The notes: generated by a model from the sequence alone, not told the origin. 48,304 nucleotides of DNA from Lachnospiraceae bacterium (GCA_016283755.1 JAEENO010000002.1:1-48304); one strand, 5' to 3'. Positions 25,094 to 33,887 are shown, counted from the stretch's first letter. Numbers and translations: made by a program.

Positions 25094-25979
25094 TTTGGTG
25101 AAGACGTTTGACGGATTTACAGCGCTTGATAAGGCGACGCTTCATGTTAAGAAGGGCTCGGTATACGGACTCGTTGGTCCTAACGGTGCGGGCAAGTCGA
25201 CAATCATTCGAAGCATCACCGGTGTATATAAGCAGGATTCCGGGGAGATATTAATTGACGGACAGAAGGTATACGATAACAATGCCGTCAAGCAAAGAAT
25301 GGCCTATATTCCTGATGATGTGTTCTACTATCATGTAGCGTCCTTGAAGGACATGGCGAAATTCTACGCTGATACGTATAAGACTTTTGATATGAATTAT
25401 TTCATGAGTCTTGCGCAGTATTTCCCGAAGATTGATATGAAGAAGAAGATGAGATTCCTTTCCAAGGGTATGCAGAAGCAGGCAGCGTTCTGGCTTGCTA
25501 TTGCTCAAAGACCTGAGGTACTTATACTCGACGAGCCGGTTGACGGTCTTGATCCTGTTATGAGACACCAGGTATGGAGTCTTCTCTTGAAAGAGGTGGC
25601 GGACAGAGGTGTTACGGTTTTGGTTTCCTCACATAACTTAAGAGAGTTAGAGGATGTGTGCGACCACGTGGGCATTATGGCTGACGGAAAAGTTATTTTA
25701 GAGTGTTCACTCGAGGACATGCAGGAGAATACTGTTAAGGTCCAGATGGCATTCGACGGGGAGATTCCGGATTTCAAGTCATTGCCGAACGTATTACATG
25801 CTACAACGACGGGAAGAGTTGTGAATTTAATTATAAAGGATCATGAAAAAAATGTTGTAGACATGCTTGCTAAGTACAATCCGATGTTCATGGAGACAAT
25901 ACCGCTTACGCTCGAAGAAATATTCATTTATGAGTTAGGAGGTACGAATTATGCTGCAAAAGATATCCTTATTTCGTAA
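25077..25979 (+). CDS. ABC transporter ATP-binding protein (YtrB-like)
   Basis: 300 aa. Walker A GPNGAGKST (34-42), signature 'LSKGMQKQ', Walker B 'VLILDEPVDGLD' and H-loop 'SSHNL' are intact, so it is an active ATPase by sequence. The remaining 90 residues form the C-terminal extension common to this exporter group. The ribosome site (AAAGGAGG) lies in the 3' end of the GntR gene. It overlaps the permease gene by 29 nt. Family systems respond to cell-wall-active agents; the substrate here is unknown. Confidence 0.94.
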   Translation: MIRTNDLVKTFDGFTALDKATLHVKKGSVYGLVGPNGAGKSTIIRSITGVYKQDSGEILIDGQKVYDNNAVKQRMAYIPDDVFYYHVASLKDMAKFYADTYKTFDMNYFMSLAQYFPKIDMKKKMRFLSKGMQKQAAFWLAIAQRPEVLILDEPVDGLDPVMRHQVWSLLLKEVADRGVTVLVSSHNLRELEDVCDHVGIMADGKVILECSLEDMQENTVKVQMAFDGEIPDFKSLPNVLHATTTGRVVNLIIKDHEKNVVDMLAKYNPMFMETIPLTLEEIFIYELGGTNYAAKDILIS

Positions 25980-27921
25980 AGCGATAGTTAAGCGTAATCT
26001 TATACCGCATATTATCGTTACCGCACTTCTCACGCTTGGATATTTGCTCAGCGGTCCTATTAGCTATTGGCGCGATTCGATTGATTTTAAAGAGATTGGA
26101 TATGAGAACTTTGCAGATCTTTTATCCTCACGCGGTTACGGAGTTTACGAATATTGCAATCATTCGGGCAACCTTGAAGTAATTGTTATACTTGCTGCGG
26201 TTATGGCTTTTATCAATTTCTATTATCTTTTTGATAAAAGAACGGCACAGGCGTTACATGCAATGCCATTTACCAGATGCCAGCTTTTTGTAACAAGCTA
26301 TCTTAAGGGACTTATGCCGATTGTGATACCGCCGCTTGTAACGCTTTTATGTTGGCTTCCGCTTGGAACCGAGAAGCTTACATTTCTTCCGGGACCGGGG
26401 GTATTGGTTCATGAATACCTGCTTTTTGTGGTAGGTGGAGTGATGCTTTACTCAATGGCGGTTTTGCTCAACATGATTTGCGGTGTATGGTACTTAGCAC
26501 CGGTACTTTATGTGATTTTTAACTACTTGTACCTGTTACTTAAGGCAATAATGATGTTCGCTGCAAGCAGTGTTATTTACGGATTTACTTATGATTATTT
26601 GGATGTATTGACAGATCCAACCAAGAAAGACATGATATTCTCACCGAGAAGCTTCCTGATATTGGGATGCAGACCGGATGTAGAGTACATAGACATTAAT
26701 ACTTGTGCTTACACATATTCATACAGATTTTTATGGTATTTAATACCGATAGTGATTTTCACAGTACTTGCATTTGTTGCTTACCAGAGAAGACCTATTG
26801 AGAATACCGGCGATTTTCTTATTAAGCGCAGGCTTAAGACGTTCTTCAGCATCGGAATAACGGTATGTGCATCGGTAGTTGCCATTTATCTCATATTTGA
26901 GTTGCGTAATGTCAAAGTAAATTACAACAGACAGATATGGCTTAATGTCTTGATCATATTCCTGGTTGCGCTTGCGATATATATCCTCATAAGTGCATTG
27001 TTTGAGAAGACATTCGCAATAGTACGTCGTAAGATAGTATTTATTCCTGCGTTTATCGTAGCGGCTGTTATGAGTATATTCCTTGCAGGTTTGCAAACCG
27101 ATGTTTTGGGAATCGGAAACCGCCTGCCTGAGGAGGACGAAGTTAAAAAAGCTTCGCTTGAAATATTCTATGATGGCTACAGATATTCTAATTTCAAGAA
27201 CGACATCACGTCCGGTTCGGATAGTTATTCCGATTCGACGGATGTTGCAGAAGTTATAAAGATGCACAAAATGTTTCTTGATAATAAGGATTATGTACTT
27301 GAGACAAAGAGCGATTGCATATTGTATGTAACGGTACGATATCTTCTTAAAGACGGATCTGTTATGGTGCGAGCATATGATTTGCCGTTGCAAAGAAGCG
27401 ATCTTAATGATGAGAATTCACTTTTGTCATACATCGATAAAAAGTATAACGATCCGACAACTGCATTTAATGATGTAATGGAAGGACGTGTTCCGGTCTA
27501 CGCAGATGTCACTACATATGTATATGCCGATAATGTTGAGATGTTTGACGTTGAACTTGATGCGGAGTTGCTTCGGGAAGCGGTTAAGAAAGATCTTGCG
27601 GCAGGCAATTTAAGGCTTGTATATTATAATGCGGCCTGGTATTATAAAGACTCGCCGTACAGAGCAAAGTACAATGTCTATAATGCCGTACTTCGTATGA
27701 GATATAAAGGCGGTAAGAGATGGATGAACAACACCAGATACACGAAAGATGAATTCGGTACCGATATCTCGCCTGATTATTCAAGCGATGAACCGGCTGT
27801 TGAGATTACATTCTATATTACCGATAAAAGTGAGAATATCCTGAATTTCATACGTGAATCAGGTGTTCCGATTGAAGGTTTAACATTCTTCAATGATATG
27901 GAAGATGTAGAGTATCAATAA
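25951..27921 (+). CDS. ABC transporter permease with large C-terminal soluble region
   Basis: 656 aa; AGGAGG 8 nt before the ATG. About eight membrane segments in the first ~370 residues ('RNLIPHIIVTALLTLGYLLSG', 'YLFDKRTAQALHAMPFTRCQ', 'IVFIPAFIVAAVMSIFLAG') are followed by a ~280-residue extracytoplasmic domain at the C-terminus with Tyr/Asp-rich beta structure. This layout, coupled to a YtrA-type GntR and an ABC ATPase, is common in Clostridia. I place it in the DUF6449-type permease group only tentatively. The terminator at 27926 ends the operon. Confidence 0.85.
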   Translation: MLQKISLFRKAIVKRNLIPHIIVTALLTLGYLLSGPISYWRDSIDFKEIGYENFADLLSSRGYGVYEYCNHSGNLEVIVILAAVMAFINFYYLFDKRTAQALHAMPFTRCQLFVTSYLKGLMPIVIPPLVTLLCWLPLGTEKLTFLPGPGVLVHEYLLFVVGGVMLYSMAVLLNMICGVWYLAPVLYVIFNYLYLLLKAIMMFAASSVIYGFTYDYLDVLTDPTKKDMIFSPRSFLILGCRPDVEYIDINTCAYTYSYRFLWYLIPIVIFTVLAFVAYQRRPIENTGDFLIKRRLKTFFSIGITVCASVVAIYLIFELRNVKVNYNRQIWLNVLIIFLVALAIYILISALFEKTFAIVRRKIVFIPAFIVAAVMSIFLAGLQTDVLGIGNRLPEEDEVKKASLEIFYDGYRYSNFKNDITSGSDSYSDSTDVAEVIKMHKMFLDNKDYVLETKSDCILYVTVRYLLKDGSVMVRAYDLPLQRSDLNDENSLLSYIDKKYNDPTTAFNDVMEGRVPVYADVTTYVYADNVEMFDVELDAELLREAVKKDLAAGNLRLVYYNAAWYYKDSPYRAKYNVYNAVLRMRYKGGKRWMNNTRYTKDEFGTDISPDYSSDEPAVEITFYITDKSENILNFIRESGVPIEGLTFFNDMEDVEYQ

Positions 27922-27925
27922 TATA

Positions 27926-27959
27926 AAAAGCTGCAATGGATTAATCCGTTGCAGCTTTT
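27926..27959. terminator. Bidirectional terminator between convergent genes
   Basis: A 15-bp stem AAAAGCTGCAATGGA/TCCGTTGCAGCTTTT with loop TTAA. T-rich flanks on both strands let it serve both the ABC operon and the minus-strand degV gene. Confidence 0.93.
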
Positions 27960-27988
27960 CTAATATCATTGTATAAAAGTTCTTTTCA

Positions 27989-28861
27989 CTATCTGTAGTC
28001 GCCCATAAAGAAGATTGCGAGTGTTCCCGGGCCCGAATGTGAACCGATAACAGGGCCGGTATCTGTTATAACGATATTTTCTATACCGAACCTTGCTTTG
28101 ATCGTCTCTTTCGCAAATTCAGCATCTTCCATGCAATCGCCGTTACACATATATACTATATCGTTCTGGTCTCTGTAGGAGCCCATCTGCTTCTCCATAA
28201 GATCTATAAGTGAGAGAATTGATTTCTTACGTCCTCTTGCCATCCCGATACTTGTAAGATGGCCTGTGTTATCTGTATGAAGTAAAGGCTTGATATTAGC
28301 AAGTGTACCAAGAATCGCGGTACCCTTGCTTACACGGCCGCCTCTGTGAAGACAGTTTAAATCGTCCACTGTGAAAAGGTGAACTGCATGAAGCTTGATA
28401 TCTTCAACATACTTTGCGGTTTCTTCCAAAGTATGACCTGCTTCTTTATACTTAATGGCCTTATGTACAATAAGACCTTCACCTGTTGAAGCAGCAAGAG
28501 AATCGATAACGATAATCTTTCTTGAAGGATCTTCTTCCATAATGTTGGCAGCGGCAAGTGATACGCTGTTGTATGTTCCGCTTAATTCGGAAGAAAAGGC
28601 AATGAAAAGGATATCTGTGTCCTTTTCTGCAAGCTCTTTTCTGAAGAATTCCTCAGCAATCTCAGGAGATGGCTGGGAAGTCGTCGGTGTGGAACCGTTA
28701 CGAATTTTATTGTAAAACTCTGAAGCCAGTACAGTATGGTTGTCATCGTAAGTTGCGCCGTCTAAATTATAGGTTAACGATATATAAGGCACATCATATT
28801 TTTCATAGAATTCAACCGGTAAATCTGTAGTGGAATCTGTAAAAATTCTGAAGTCTCTCAT
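27989..28861 (-). CDS. DegV family fatty-acid-binding protein
   Basis: 290 aa from the ATG at 28861, which has AAGGAG at about 8-nt spacing and gives the usual 'RIFTDSTTDLP' opening; the frame extends 34 codons further upstream, but that part overlaps the promoter. Motifs: 'TSQPSPEIAEEF', 'SSELSGTYNS', 'DSLAASTGEGLIV', 'LNCLHRGGRVSKG' and 'GPVIGSHSGPGTLAIFF'. DegV proteins bind fatty acids and act as FakB subunits feeding exogenous fatty acids to the FakA kinase; no fakA is nearby. Single-gene unit, divergent from gdhA. Confidence 0.94.
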   Translation of the reverse strand: MRDFRIFTDSTTDLPVEFYEKYDVPYISLTYNLDGATYDDNHTVLASEFYNKIRNGSTPTTSQPSPEIAEEFFRKELAEKDTDILFIAFSSELSGTYNSVSLAAANIMEEDPSRKIIVIDSLAASTGEGLIVHKAIKYKEAGHTLEETAKYVEDIKLHAVHLFTVDDLNCLHRGGRVSKGTAILGTLANIKPLLHTDNTGHLTSIGMARGRKKSILSLIDLMEKQMGSYRDQNDIVYMCNGDCMEDAEFAKETIKARFGIENIVITDTGPVIGSHSGPGTLAIFFMGDYR

Positions 28862-28919
28862 ATTGGTACTCCTTAACTTTTTGAATTCAATATACAATAT
28901 ATTAAATTCCCTATGCGTC

Positions 28920-28928
28920 ATTATAGCA
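28920..28928 (-). promoter_or_regulatory. Extended -10 promoter of degV
   Basis: On the minus strand TGCTATAAT with the TATAAT at 28925-28920; the -35 is weak (TTTTAT). It lies about 60 bp upstream of the chosen start, which supports that start over the longer frame. Confidence 0.65.
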
Positions 28929-28974
28929 GATATTGTTTGATAATAAAAGCACAAAATATTCAAGAGACGGACAT

Positions 28975-29104
28975 TTGTCCTTGCCGGAAAGATTATTTAT
29001 AATAAGAAAGAATCGGAATACATTATATACAAAAAGTGGTATATAACTTCGTGTAAAACAACTACAAGTGGTGTGTTGCAAAACTCTGATTTCACTCGTA
29101 TAAT
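28975..29104 (+). promoter_or_regulatory. Tandem promoters and inverted repeat upstream of gdhA
   Basis: Distal promoter TTGTCC (28975-28980) - 17 bp - TATAAT (28998-29003). Proximal promoter TTGCAA (29076-29081) - 17 bp - TATAAT (29099-29104). Between them is a perfect inverted repeat TTATATAC (29023-29030) / GTATATAA (29039-29046), separated by AAAAAGTG, placed as an operator would be. Confidence 0.75.
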
Positions 29105-29113
29105 TAATTATGT

Positions 29114-29171
29114 CGGTGAAATAGGCGAAGTCCTCGTGAGGTTTCACCGTAAAGGTCACTCATTATGAGTG
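29114..29171 (+). other. Folded 5' leader of gdhA
   Basis: Two hairpins begin right after the proximal start site: CGGTGAAA (29114-29121) with TTTCACCG (29142-29149) enclosing a CCT-CGTG-AGG mini-stem, then CACTCA-TTA-TGAGTG (29157-29171). No T-tract or leader peptide follows and it does not match a riboswitch I can recognise. It may stabilise a highly expressed mRNA or have a regulatory role. Confidence 0.6.
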
Positions 29172-29216
29172 TGTAACTAAATATTAATTTATAATTTATT
29201 AAGGGGGACACGTATC

Positions 29217-30584
29217 ATGTCATATGTAGACAGAGTGTTAGAAGCTACCAAAGCTAAAAATGCGAATGAGCCTGAATTCCTTCAGACAGTTGAAGAAGTT
29301 CTTAACTCCCTTCGCCCAATCGTTGACAACGATCCTAAGTACGAAGAGCATGCAATTCTTGAGAGATTAGTTGAGCCGGAGAAGGTTCATATGTTCAGAG
29401 TACCGTGGGTTGATGATAACGGTAAGGTACAGGTTAACAGAGGTTTCCGTGTACAGTTCAATAGCGCTATTGGACCTTACAAGGGAGGTCTTCGTTTCCA
29501 GCCTAACGTAAACTTAAGCATTATCAAATTCTTAGGTTTTGAGCAGACATTCAAGAACTCCTTAACAACACTTCCTATCGGTGGTGGTAAGGGTGGTTCT
29601 GACTTCGATCCTAAGGGCAAGTCAGACATGGAAGTTATGAGATTCTGCCAGTCCTTTATGAACGAATTATATAGATACATCGGTATCGATGTTGACTGCC
29701 CTGCAGGAGACATGGGTGTTGGTGGAAGAGAGATCGGTTACCTCTATGGTCAGTTCAAGAGACTTACAGGTAGATATGAAGCAGGTGCTCTTTCCGGTAA
29801 GGGTCTTGCATACGGCGGATCAATCGGACGTCCTGAAGCTACAGGATACGGCGCTGTTTACTATGCTGATGAGTACTTCAAGTCAATCGGCGGCTCATTA
29901 AAGGGCAAGAAGGTTTCCGTAACAGGTTTCGGTAACGTTGCTTGGGGCGCTTGCAAGAAGCTTACAGAGTATGGTGCAATCCCTGTAACTATTTCAGGTC
30001 CTGATGGATATGTTCTTGATGAAGAAGGTATCACAACTCCTGAGAAGATCGAGTTCTTACTTGAAATGAGAGCTTCCAACAGAAACGAAGCTAAGATGTA
30101 TCTTGAGAAGTTCCCGAACGCTAAGTTCGTAGCAGGCGAGAGACCATTTGGTAAGGTTAAGGCTGATATCTACATGCCATGTGCAATGCAGAACGAGATC
30201 AGAATCGAAGAAGCTAAGCTTATCGTTGCTGAAGGAACAGCTAAGGACGTTATCGAAGTATCCAACATGCCTACAACTAACGAGGCTATGGCTTACTTAC
30301 AGGACAATGGCATCACAATGCAGGCTTCTAAGGCTGTTAACGCAGGTGGTGTTGCATGTTCATCACTCGAAATGACTCAGAACGCTGAGCATCTTCCTTG
30401 GACACTTGAGGAAGTTGACGAGAAGCTTCAGAGAATCATGAGAGGTATCTTCCGTGCTTGCGACGAAGCAGCTAAGGAGTACAAGGTAACAACAAAGAAC
30501 GGCAAGCCTAACTACGTAGCAGGTGCTAACCTTGCAGGTTTCAAGAAGGTTGCAGCAGCTATGATGGAGCAGGGTATTGTATAG
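29217..30584 (+). CDS. gdhA: NADP-type glutamate dehydrogenase
   Basis: 455 aa, the length of hexameric bacterial GDH. Substrate and catalytic motifs are complete: 'GPYKGGLRFQPNVN', catalytic-Lys block 'LPIGGGKGGSDFDPKGKS', 'VDCPAGDMGVGGREIGYLYG', nucleotide-binding 'VSVTGFGNVAWGA' and 'KAVNAGGVACSSLEMTQNA'. It catalyses reductive amination of 2-oxoglutarate, the main ammonia-assimilation reaction in many gut Clostridia. Codon use is more biased than in neighbours (GGT/ACA/AAG-rich), consistent with high expression. The ribosome site is a strong AAGGGGGA. Single-gene unit with two promoters, a folded leader and a strong terminator. Confidence 0.97.
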   Translation: MSYVDRVLEATKAKNANEPEFLQTVEEVLNSLRPIVDNDPKYEEHAILERLVEPEKVHMFRVPWVDDNGKVQVNRGFRVQFNSAIGPYKGGLRFQPNVNLSIIKFLGFEQTFKNSLTTLPIGGGKGGSDFDPKGKSDMEVMRFCQSFMNELYRYIGIDVDCPAGDMGVGGREIGYLYGQFKRLTGRYEAGALSGKGLAYGGSIGRPEATGYGAVYYADEYFKSIGGSLKGKKVSVTGFGNVAWGACKKLTEYGAIPVTISGPDGYVLDEEGITTPEKIEFLLEMRASNRNEAKMYLEKFPNAKFVAGERPFGKVKADIYMPCAMQNEIRIEEAKLIVAEGTAKDVIEVSNMPTTNEAMAYLQDNGITMQASKAVNAGGVACSSLEMTQNAEHLPWTLEEVDEKLQRIMRGIFRACDEAAKEYKVTTKNGKPNYVAGANLAGFKKVAAAMMEQGIV

Positions 30585-30616
30585 TACTTTTGGTTAACAA
30601 AGTCATACATAATATA

Positions 30617-30646
30617 CGCCGAGGGATTCTTCCCTCGGCGTTTTTT
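30617..30646 (+). terminator. Strong terminator of gdhA
   Basis: 10-bp GC-rich stem CGCCGAGGGA/TCCCTCGGCG, TTCT loop, T6. Confidence 0.97.
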
Positions 30647-30647
30647 A

Positions 30648-30676
30648 TTTACAAAAGTGCTCTAAAATGCTAATAT
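30648..30676 (+). promoter_or_regulatory. Promoter of the zinc-ribbon gene
   Basis: TTTACA (30648-30653), 17-bp spacer ending TGC, TAATAT (30671-30676), directly after the gdhA terminator. A hairpin TCAGAT/ATCTGA (30676-30699) immediately precedes the ribosome site. Confidence 0.65.
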
Positions 30677-30715
30677 CAGATGTAGGTAAAAGTATCTGAA
30701 GGAGGTTTAAGATAT

Positions 30716-31093
30716 ATGGCTTTTGATTCAAAAGATTTAAAGAACCTTGTTGATAAAGTAAGTGATACTTTAAGCGAGGCGGGAAGGAATTTAAGTGCTA
30801 CAACCAAGACGGTTATAGATGTAACTCCGTTAACCTTAAAGCTTAAGGAGAAAGAAAGTTACTTAGAGAAGCAGTATTTTGAGCTCGGTATTCTTTATTA
30901 CCAGGATCATGAGAAGGATGAGAATCCGGAATATGAACAGCTTGCAAGAATTACTGCAATAAGAGATGAGATCAAGGAAGTTCGTTCCAAGATCGCAGAG
31001 GTAAGAGGTAAGGAGACCTGCCCTTCGTGTGGTGAATACTTAGAAAAGGGGCATACATATTGTCCTCATTGCGGAACTAAGATTAAGGTTTGA
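30716..31093 (+). CDS. Small zinc-ribbon protein with coiled-coil region
   Basis: 125 aa preceded by a strong GAAGGAGG. The N-terminal two thirds is charged and helical ('FDSKDLKNLVDKVSDTLSEA', a later heptad-like stretch 'IRDEIKEVRSKIAEVRGKE'), likely coiled coil. The C-terminus is a zinc ribbon with two CxxC pairs, 'CPSCGEYLEKGHTYCPHCG'. No transmembrane segment. Proteins of this plan are common in Lachnospiraceae and uncharacterised. Single-gene unit between two terminators. Confidence 0.85.
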   Translation: MAFDSKDLKNLVDKVSDTLSEAGRNLSATTKTVIDVTPLTLKLKEKESYLEKQYFELGILYYQDHEKDENPEYEQLARITAIRDEIKEVRSKIAEVRGKETCPSCGEYLEKGHTYCPHCGTKIKV

Positions 31094-31098
31094 TTTTA

Positions 31099-31127
31099 AA
31101 GCGGAGCATATGCTCCGCTTCTTTTTT
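31099..31127 (+). terminator. Terminator of the zinc-ribbon gene
   Basis: AAGCGGAGCA-TA-TGCTCCGCTT followed by CTTTTTT. Confidence 0.92.
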
Positions 31128-31192
31128 GCGACGATTTAATTAATCGTACATCCATTCTAATTCTTAAATATATATAAAGTTCTTTTTTCCTA

Positions 31193-31221
31193 TTTACAAG
31201 CGTAAAAAAACGCTGTATAGT
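31193..31221 (+). promoter_or_regulatory. Promoter of the Tad-like operon, with symmetric spacer
   Basis: TTTACA (31193-31198), 17-bp spacer, TATAGT (31216-31221). The spacer itself is an inverted repeat, AGCGT-AAAAAA-ACGCT (31199-31214), placed where a repressor or activator could bind. A ~150-nt leader follows and includes a weak terminator-like hairpin (TTCCTG-TTTT-CGGGAG, then AGTTTTT, about 31265-31287). Confidence 0.65.
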
Positions 31222-31380
31222 ATGACTTATCTTAAGACGTTGCTTTGCATAAGCTTCGTTTCAATTCCTGTTTTCGGGAGAGTTTTTCCATATTTTTTTA
31301 TTGTAGTGTCACTCTATGTACGGAGTAAGTGTACGCGGCTTAGGGTAATTCTATCTTTAATTGATGAAAGGAGTAAAAGG

Positions 31381-31578
31381 ATGAAGGAGATTTTTGAACA
31401 GTATGGAGGAGCAATTATTACGGTTGTGGTAATACTTGCATTGGTGAGTATAATAAGTCTTTTATTACAGCCTGATGGAGTTGTGTATGCTGCATTAAGC
31501 AAACTAGTAACCGATTTTGCCAACAGCGCAGAAAAAGCAGCAAAAATCGGAGCGGAAGTCTTAATATGGATGCGATAA
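31381..31578 (+). CDS. Small single-TM protein with N-terminal EQYG motif (putative micro-pilin)
   Basis: 65 aa from the ATG at 31381, preceded by AAAGGAG at about 8 nt; the frame stays open 53 codons upstream, but that part crosses the leader and lacks a ribosome site. It starts MKEIFEQYGG and continues into one hydrophobic helix (about 11-30), then an amphipathic C-terminal segment ('KLVTDFANSAEKAAKIGAEV'). The start resembles those of the 32- and 44-aa proteins later in the operon and recalls the Glu-Tyr pair of Flp pilins. It overlaps the ATPase gene by 13 nt. A structural or pilin role is inference. Confidence 0.75.
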   Translation: MKEIFEQYGGAIITVVVILALVSIISLLLQPDGVVYAALSKLVTDFANSAEKAAKIGAEVLIWMR

Positions 31579-32591
31579 TTGAAAACCCAAAGGATTTGTA
31601 TGGTCCGCTTTATGACTTGATTATTAATCCACAGATTACTGACATAGATATATGTAACAGAGAAGTGTTTTTTACGGATATAGAGGGGCGGAGGATCAGG
31701 CTTAAAACGTCTTTAAAACGGGAATTTGAGCTTCAATTCTGCATGAAGATAGCGAATCTTATGCAGAAGAACTTTAACAAGATGAATCCTCTTCTTGAAG
31801 CGGAGACAGACACTCTTAGAATAAGTATACTTCATGAATCGGTGAGTATGGGTGGAAGAAGTATATCTATAAGGAAGTCGCTCCCTGAGAAGAGATATAC
31901 AGCATCTGAGGCTGTAGAAAGCGGACTATTCAGCAATGATACATATGATTTTCTGACAAAAGCAGTTAAGGCAGGACAGAATTTTGTGATTTGCGGACAG
32001 CCGGGGGCAGGTAAGACTGAACTTGCAAAATTTCTTGCATCTCATATTGATAAGTCTGAAAGGGTTATTACGATTGAGGACAATCTTGAGTGGCATTTAA
32101 AAAAGCTTAATCCTGAGGCGGATATTGTGGAACTTAAGGTTGAACGTGAGGAAGGAAGGGGCTTTTCTTATCATGATGCTATTAAAGCATCGCTTCGCCA
32201 GAATCCGAAGTGGCTTATGCTTTCGGAGACGAGGGGAGAGGAAGCGAAGTACTTAATTGAAGCCTGGTCCACGGGGATTCACGGTATAACAACAATTCAC
32301 ACAGATGATGCGGAGAAGATACCGGAGAGAATTCTTACAATGATAGGTAATCCGAACGATGTAAGAAGACTTGAGAATCAGATATATAACGAGATAGATA
32401 TAGGAATTCTTATTGCACGGGTTAAGGATGAGCGAAGAGTAACGAGAAGAGTTATATGGCAGCTTAAGTTATTCTATAGAGAAGGCGGTGCGAATAGGAG
32501 CCTGTCACTTGTCGATAACGGACGCGATTGTTTCAATATGTTAAGTTCTAAGGAATATGAGATTATAAGAAGAAAAGGGATAATGCTTTGA
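31566..32591 (+). CDS. CpaF/TadA-like secretion ATPase
   Basis: 341 aa. N-terminal domain with the family's 'PQITDIDIC' (equivalent of DIxIN) and 'GRSISIRKSLP' motifs, then the VirB11/CpaF ATPase core: Walker A GQPGAGKT (144-151), 'VITIEDNLEW' (168-176), Walker B 'KWLMLSETRG' with Glu221, and 'STGIHGITTIHTDD' with the conserved His pair. This is the hexameric motor energising Tad/Flp-type pilus assembly in other bacteria. It is shorter than many CpaF proteins, lacking the long N-terminal extension. It overlaps genes on both sides, so it is part of one operon. Confidence 0.93.
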   Translation: MDAIIENPKDLYGPLYDLIINPQITDIDICNREVFFTDIEGRRIRLKTSLKREFELQFCMKIANLMQKNFNKMNPLLEAETDTLRISILHESVSMGGRSISIRKSLPEKRYTASEAVESGLFSNDTYDFLTKAVKAGQNFVICGQPGAGKTELAKFLASHIDKSERVITIEDNLEWHLKKLNPEADIVELKVEREEGRGFSYHDAIKASLRQNPKWLMLSETRGEEAKYLIEAWSTGIHGITTIHTDDAEKIPERILTMIGNPNDVRRLENQIYNEIDIGILIARVKDERRVTRRVIWQLKLFYREGGANRSLSLVDNGRDCFNMLSSKEYEIIRRKGIML

Positions 32592-33877
32592 AAGATTGGG
32601 AAAATAAGAGGAAAGCCTTAGTTAAAAGCTTGCCGGTTATTGCAATTCTGATTGCAGGAATTCTTGCATTAAATACAATATGTGGTGGCTCCGCTTCATT
32701 TGTTGCAATAGATGTTGCAGTTGCCATAATTATCGGGATATACATATCGCATAAGAAATCCGTCGAACAATATAATGTCGTTAAGTTTCAGGATGCCTTC
32801 GATTATATGGAGCAGTTTTCATTTGCCTTTCTTAGGAGAGGACAGATAGAGGAGGCGTTAAGTGAAACAAGAGAGCTTTTTGGTGATGGGAAGATGAGAG
32901 ATACTCTTAAAAACGCATTGTTGTATCTTGAGAGAGGATATGATATGGAGGGCAGACGTAAGGCACTTTCTTATATAGAAAAAGAATATCCGACAGCTTT
33001 AATAGTTAAGCTTCATGATTATATGGTTAGGGCTGAAAGTTATGGTGGCGATGTAAGACGGGCTGTATCAATCTTAAAGAAAGAACAGTATGCCAAGAAG
33101 CTTTCAATGTGGGAATTTGCGAAGGAACTTAAGGTTAAGAGGAAAAATTGTATATTTTCATGTGTTGCAGGCGGAATAATAAGTGCGATAATGACATTTC
33201 TTGCACCTGACAGAGAAGCACTGTCGGGAAATATTGTATATCAGGCGGGATTATTGTTCTTCTGTGTAATGTCGTGTCTTGTTATAGCCTTTTCGTATAG
33301 GAAGACTGTTGTTGATCTTCTTGCCGATAAGAGGATGTATTCGGATGAAGAAATAAGGGATAAGCTTAAAAGATATATATCCGGGAAGGGGTTTTTAAGC
33401 AAAATAATGCTTAAAAAAGTGATAGGGCAGGAGATGAGATTTGCTTTTACGGAGTGGATTCTATCGGTTACTTTACTTCTTGAGACGCATAATGTTGATG
33501 GAGCAATCGAGGAGAGTCTTGAGACCTCACCATACTGTATGAAACCTTTCCTGATGGAGTTCGTGGATAAGGTTCATGAGAATCCGGGAGAGGTTACTTC
33601 TTATGTGGGATTTTTGGAGGATTTCTCGTTCCCTGAAGTGAGATCCTCTATGAGATTGTTGTATTCCTTGTCTATCGGAACGGTTGAATCCGTGGAGGGT
33701 GCGATAACACACTTAATTGAGCAAAACAGTAATTCCCTTAAAAGCCTGGAGAATGAGAAAAAGGACTTAAGGCTTGCGGGACTGAATATGTTATTTATGC
33801 TTCCGGTGGTTATTACATCGGTAAAGCTTATAACAGATATGTCGGTAATATTGTTATATTTCATAAGCAGAATATAA
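32588..33877 (+). CDS. TadB/TadC-like inner-membrane platform protein
   Basis: 429 aa, starting at a TTG that overlaps the ATPase stop (TTGA), with AAGGGA upstream. Membrane segments are predicted near residues 14-52 (a pair), 190-240 (a pair) and 400-425. Two soluble helical regions lie between them; the first ('QDAFDYMEQFSFAFLRRGQIEEAL', ...'GYDMEGRRKAL') resembles the GspF/TadB cytosolic domain, and the second may be a degenerate second copy. It probably does the job of both TadB and TadC, as no second such protein is present. Position directly after the motor ATPase supports this. Confidence 0.75.
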   Translation: MKDWENKRKALVKSLPVIAILIAGILALNTICGGSASFVAIDVAVAIIIGIYISHKKSVEQYNVVKFQDAFDYMEQFSFAFLRRGQIEEALSETRELFGDGKMRDTLKNALLYLERGYDMEGRRKALSYIEKEYPTALIVKLHDYMVRAESYGGDVRRAVSILKKEQYAKKLSMWEFAKELKVKRKNCIFSCVAGGIISAIMTFLAPDREALSGNIVYQAGLLFFCVMSCLVIAFSYRKTVVDLLADKRMYSDEEIRDKLKRYISGKGFLSKIMLKKVIGQEMRFAFTEWILSVTLLLETHNVDGAIEESLETSPYCMKPFLMEFVDKVHENPGEVTSYVGFLEDFSFPEVRSSMRLLYSLSIGTVESVEGAITHLIEQNSNSLKSLENEKKDLRLAGLNMLFMLPVVITSVKLITDMSVILLYFISRI

Positions 33878-33887
33878 AGGAGAAATC

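Noticed and set aside
26740-27393. A 217-codon minus-strand frame inside the ABC permease gene
   Set aside because: Composition (Tyr/Arg/Ile-rich, low complexity) is typical of an antisense shadow and the sense frame is clearly coding.
28862-28963. 34-residue N-terminal extension of the DegV protein
   Set aside because: The extension overlaps the degV promoter and does not match the family start; AAGGAG precedes the internal ATG at 28861.
29111-29216. Known glutamine or other nitrogen riboswitch in the gdhA leader
   Set aside because: No match to the cores I know; only two simple hairpins are visible, so it is reported as an unassigned folded leader.
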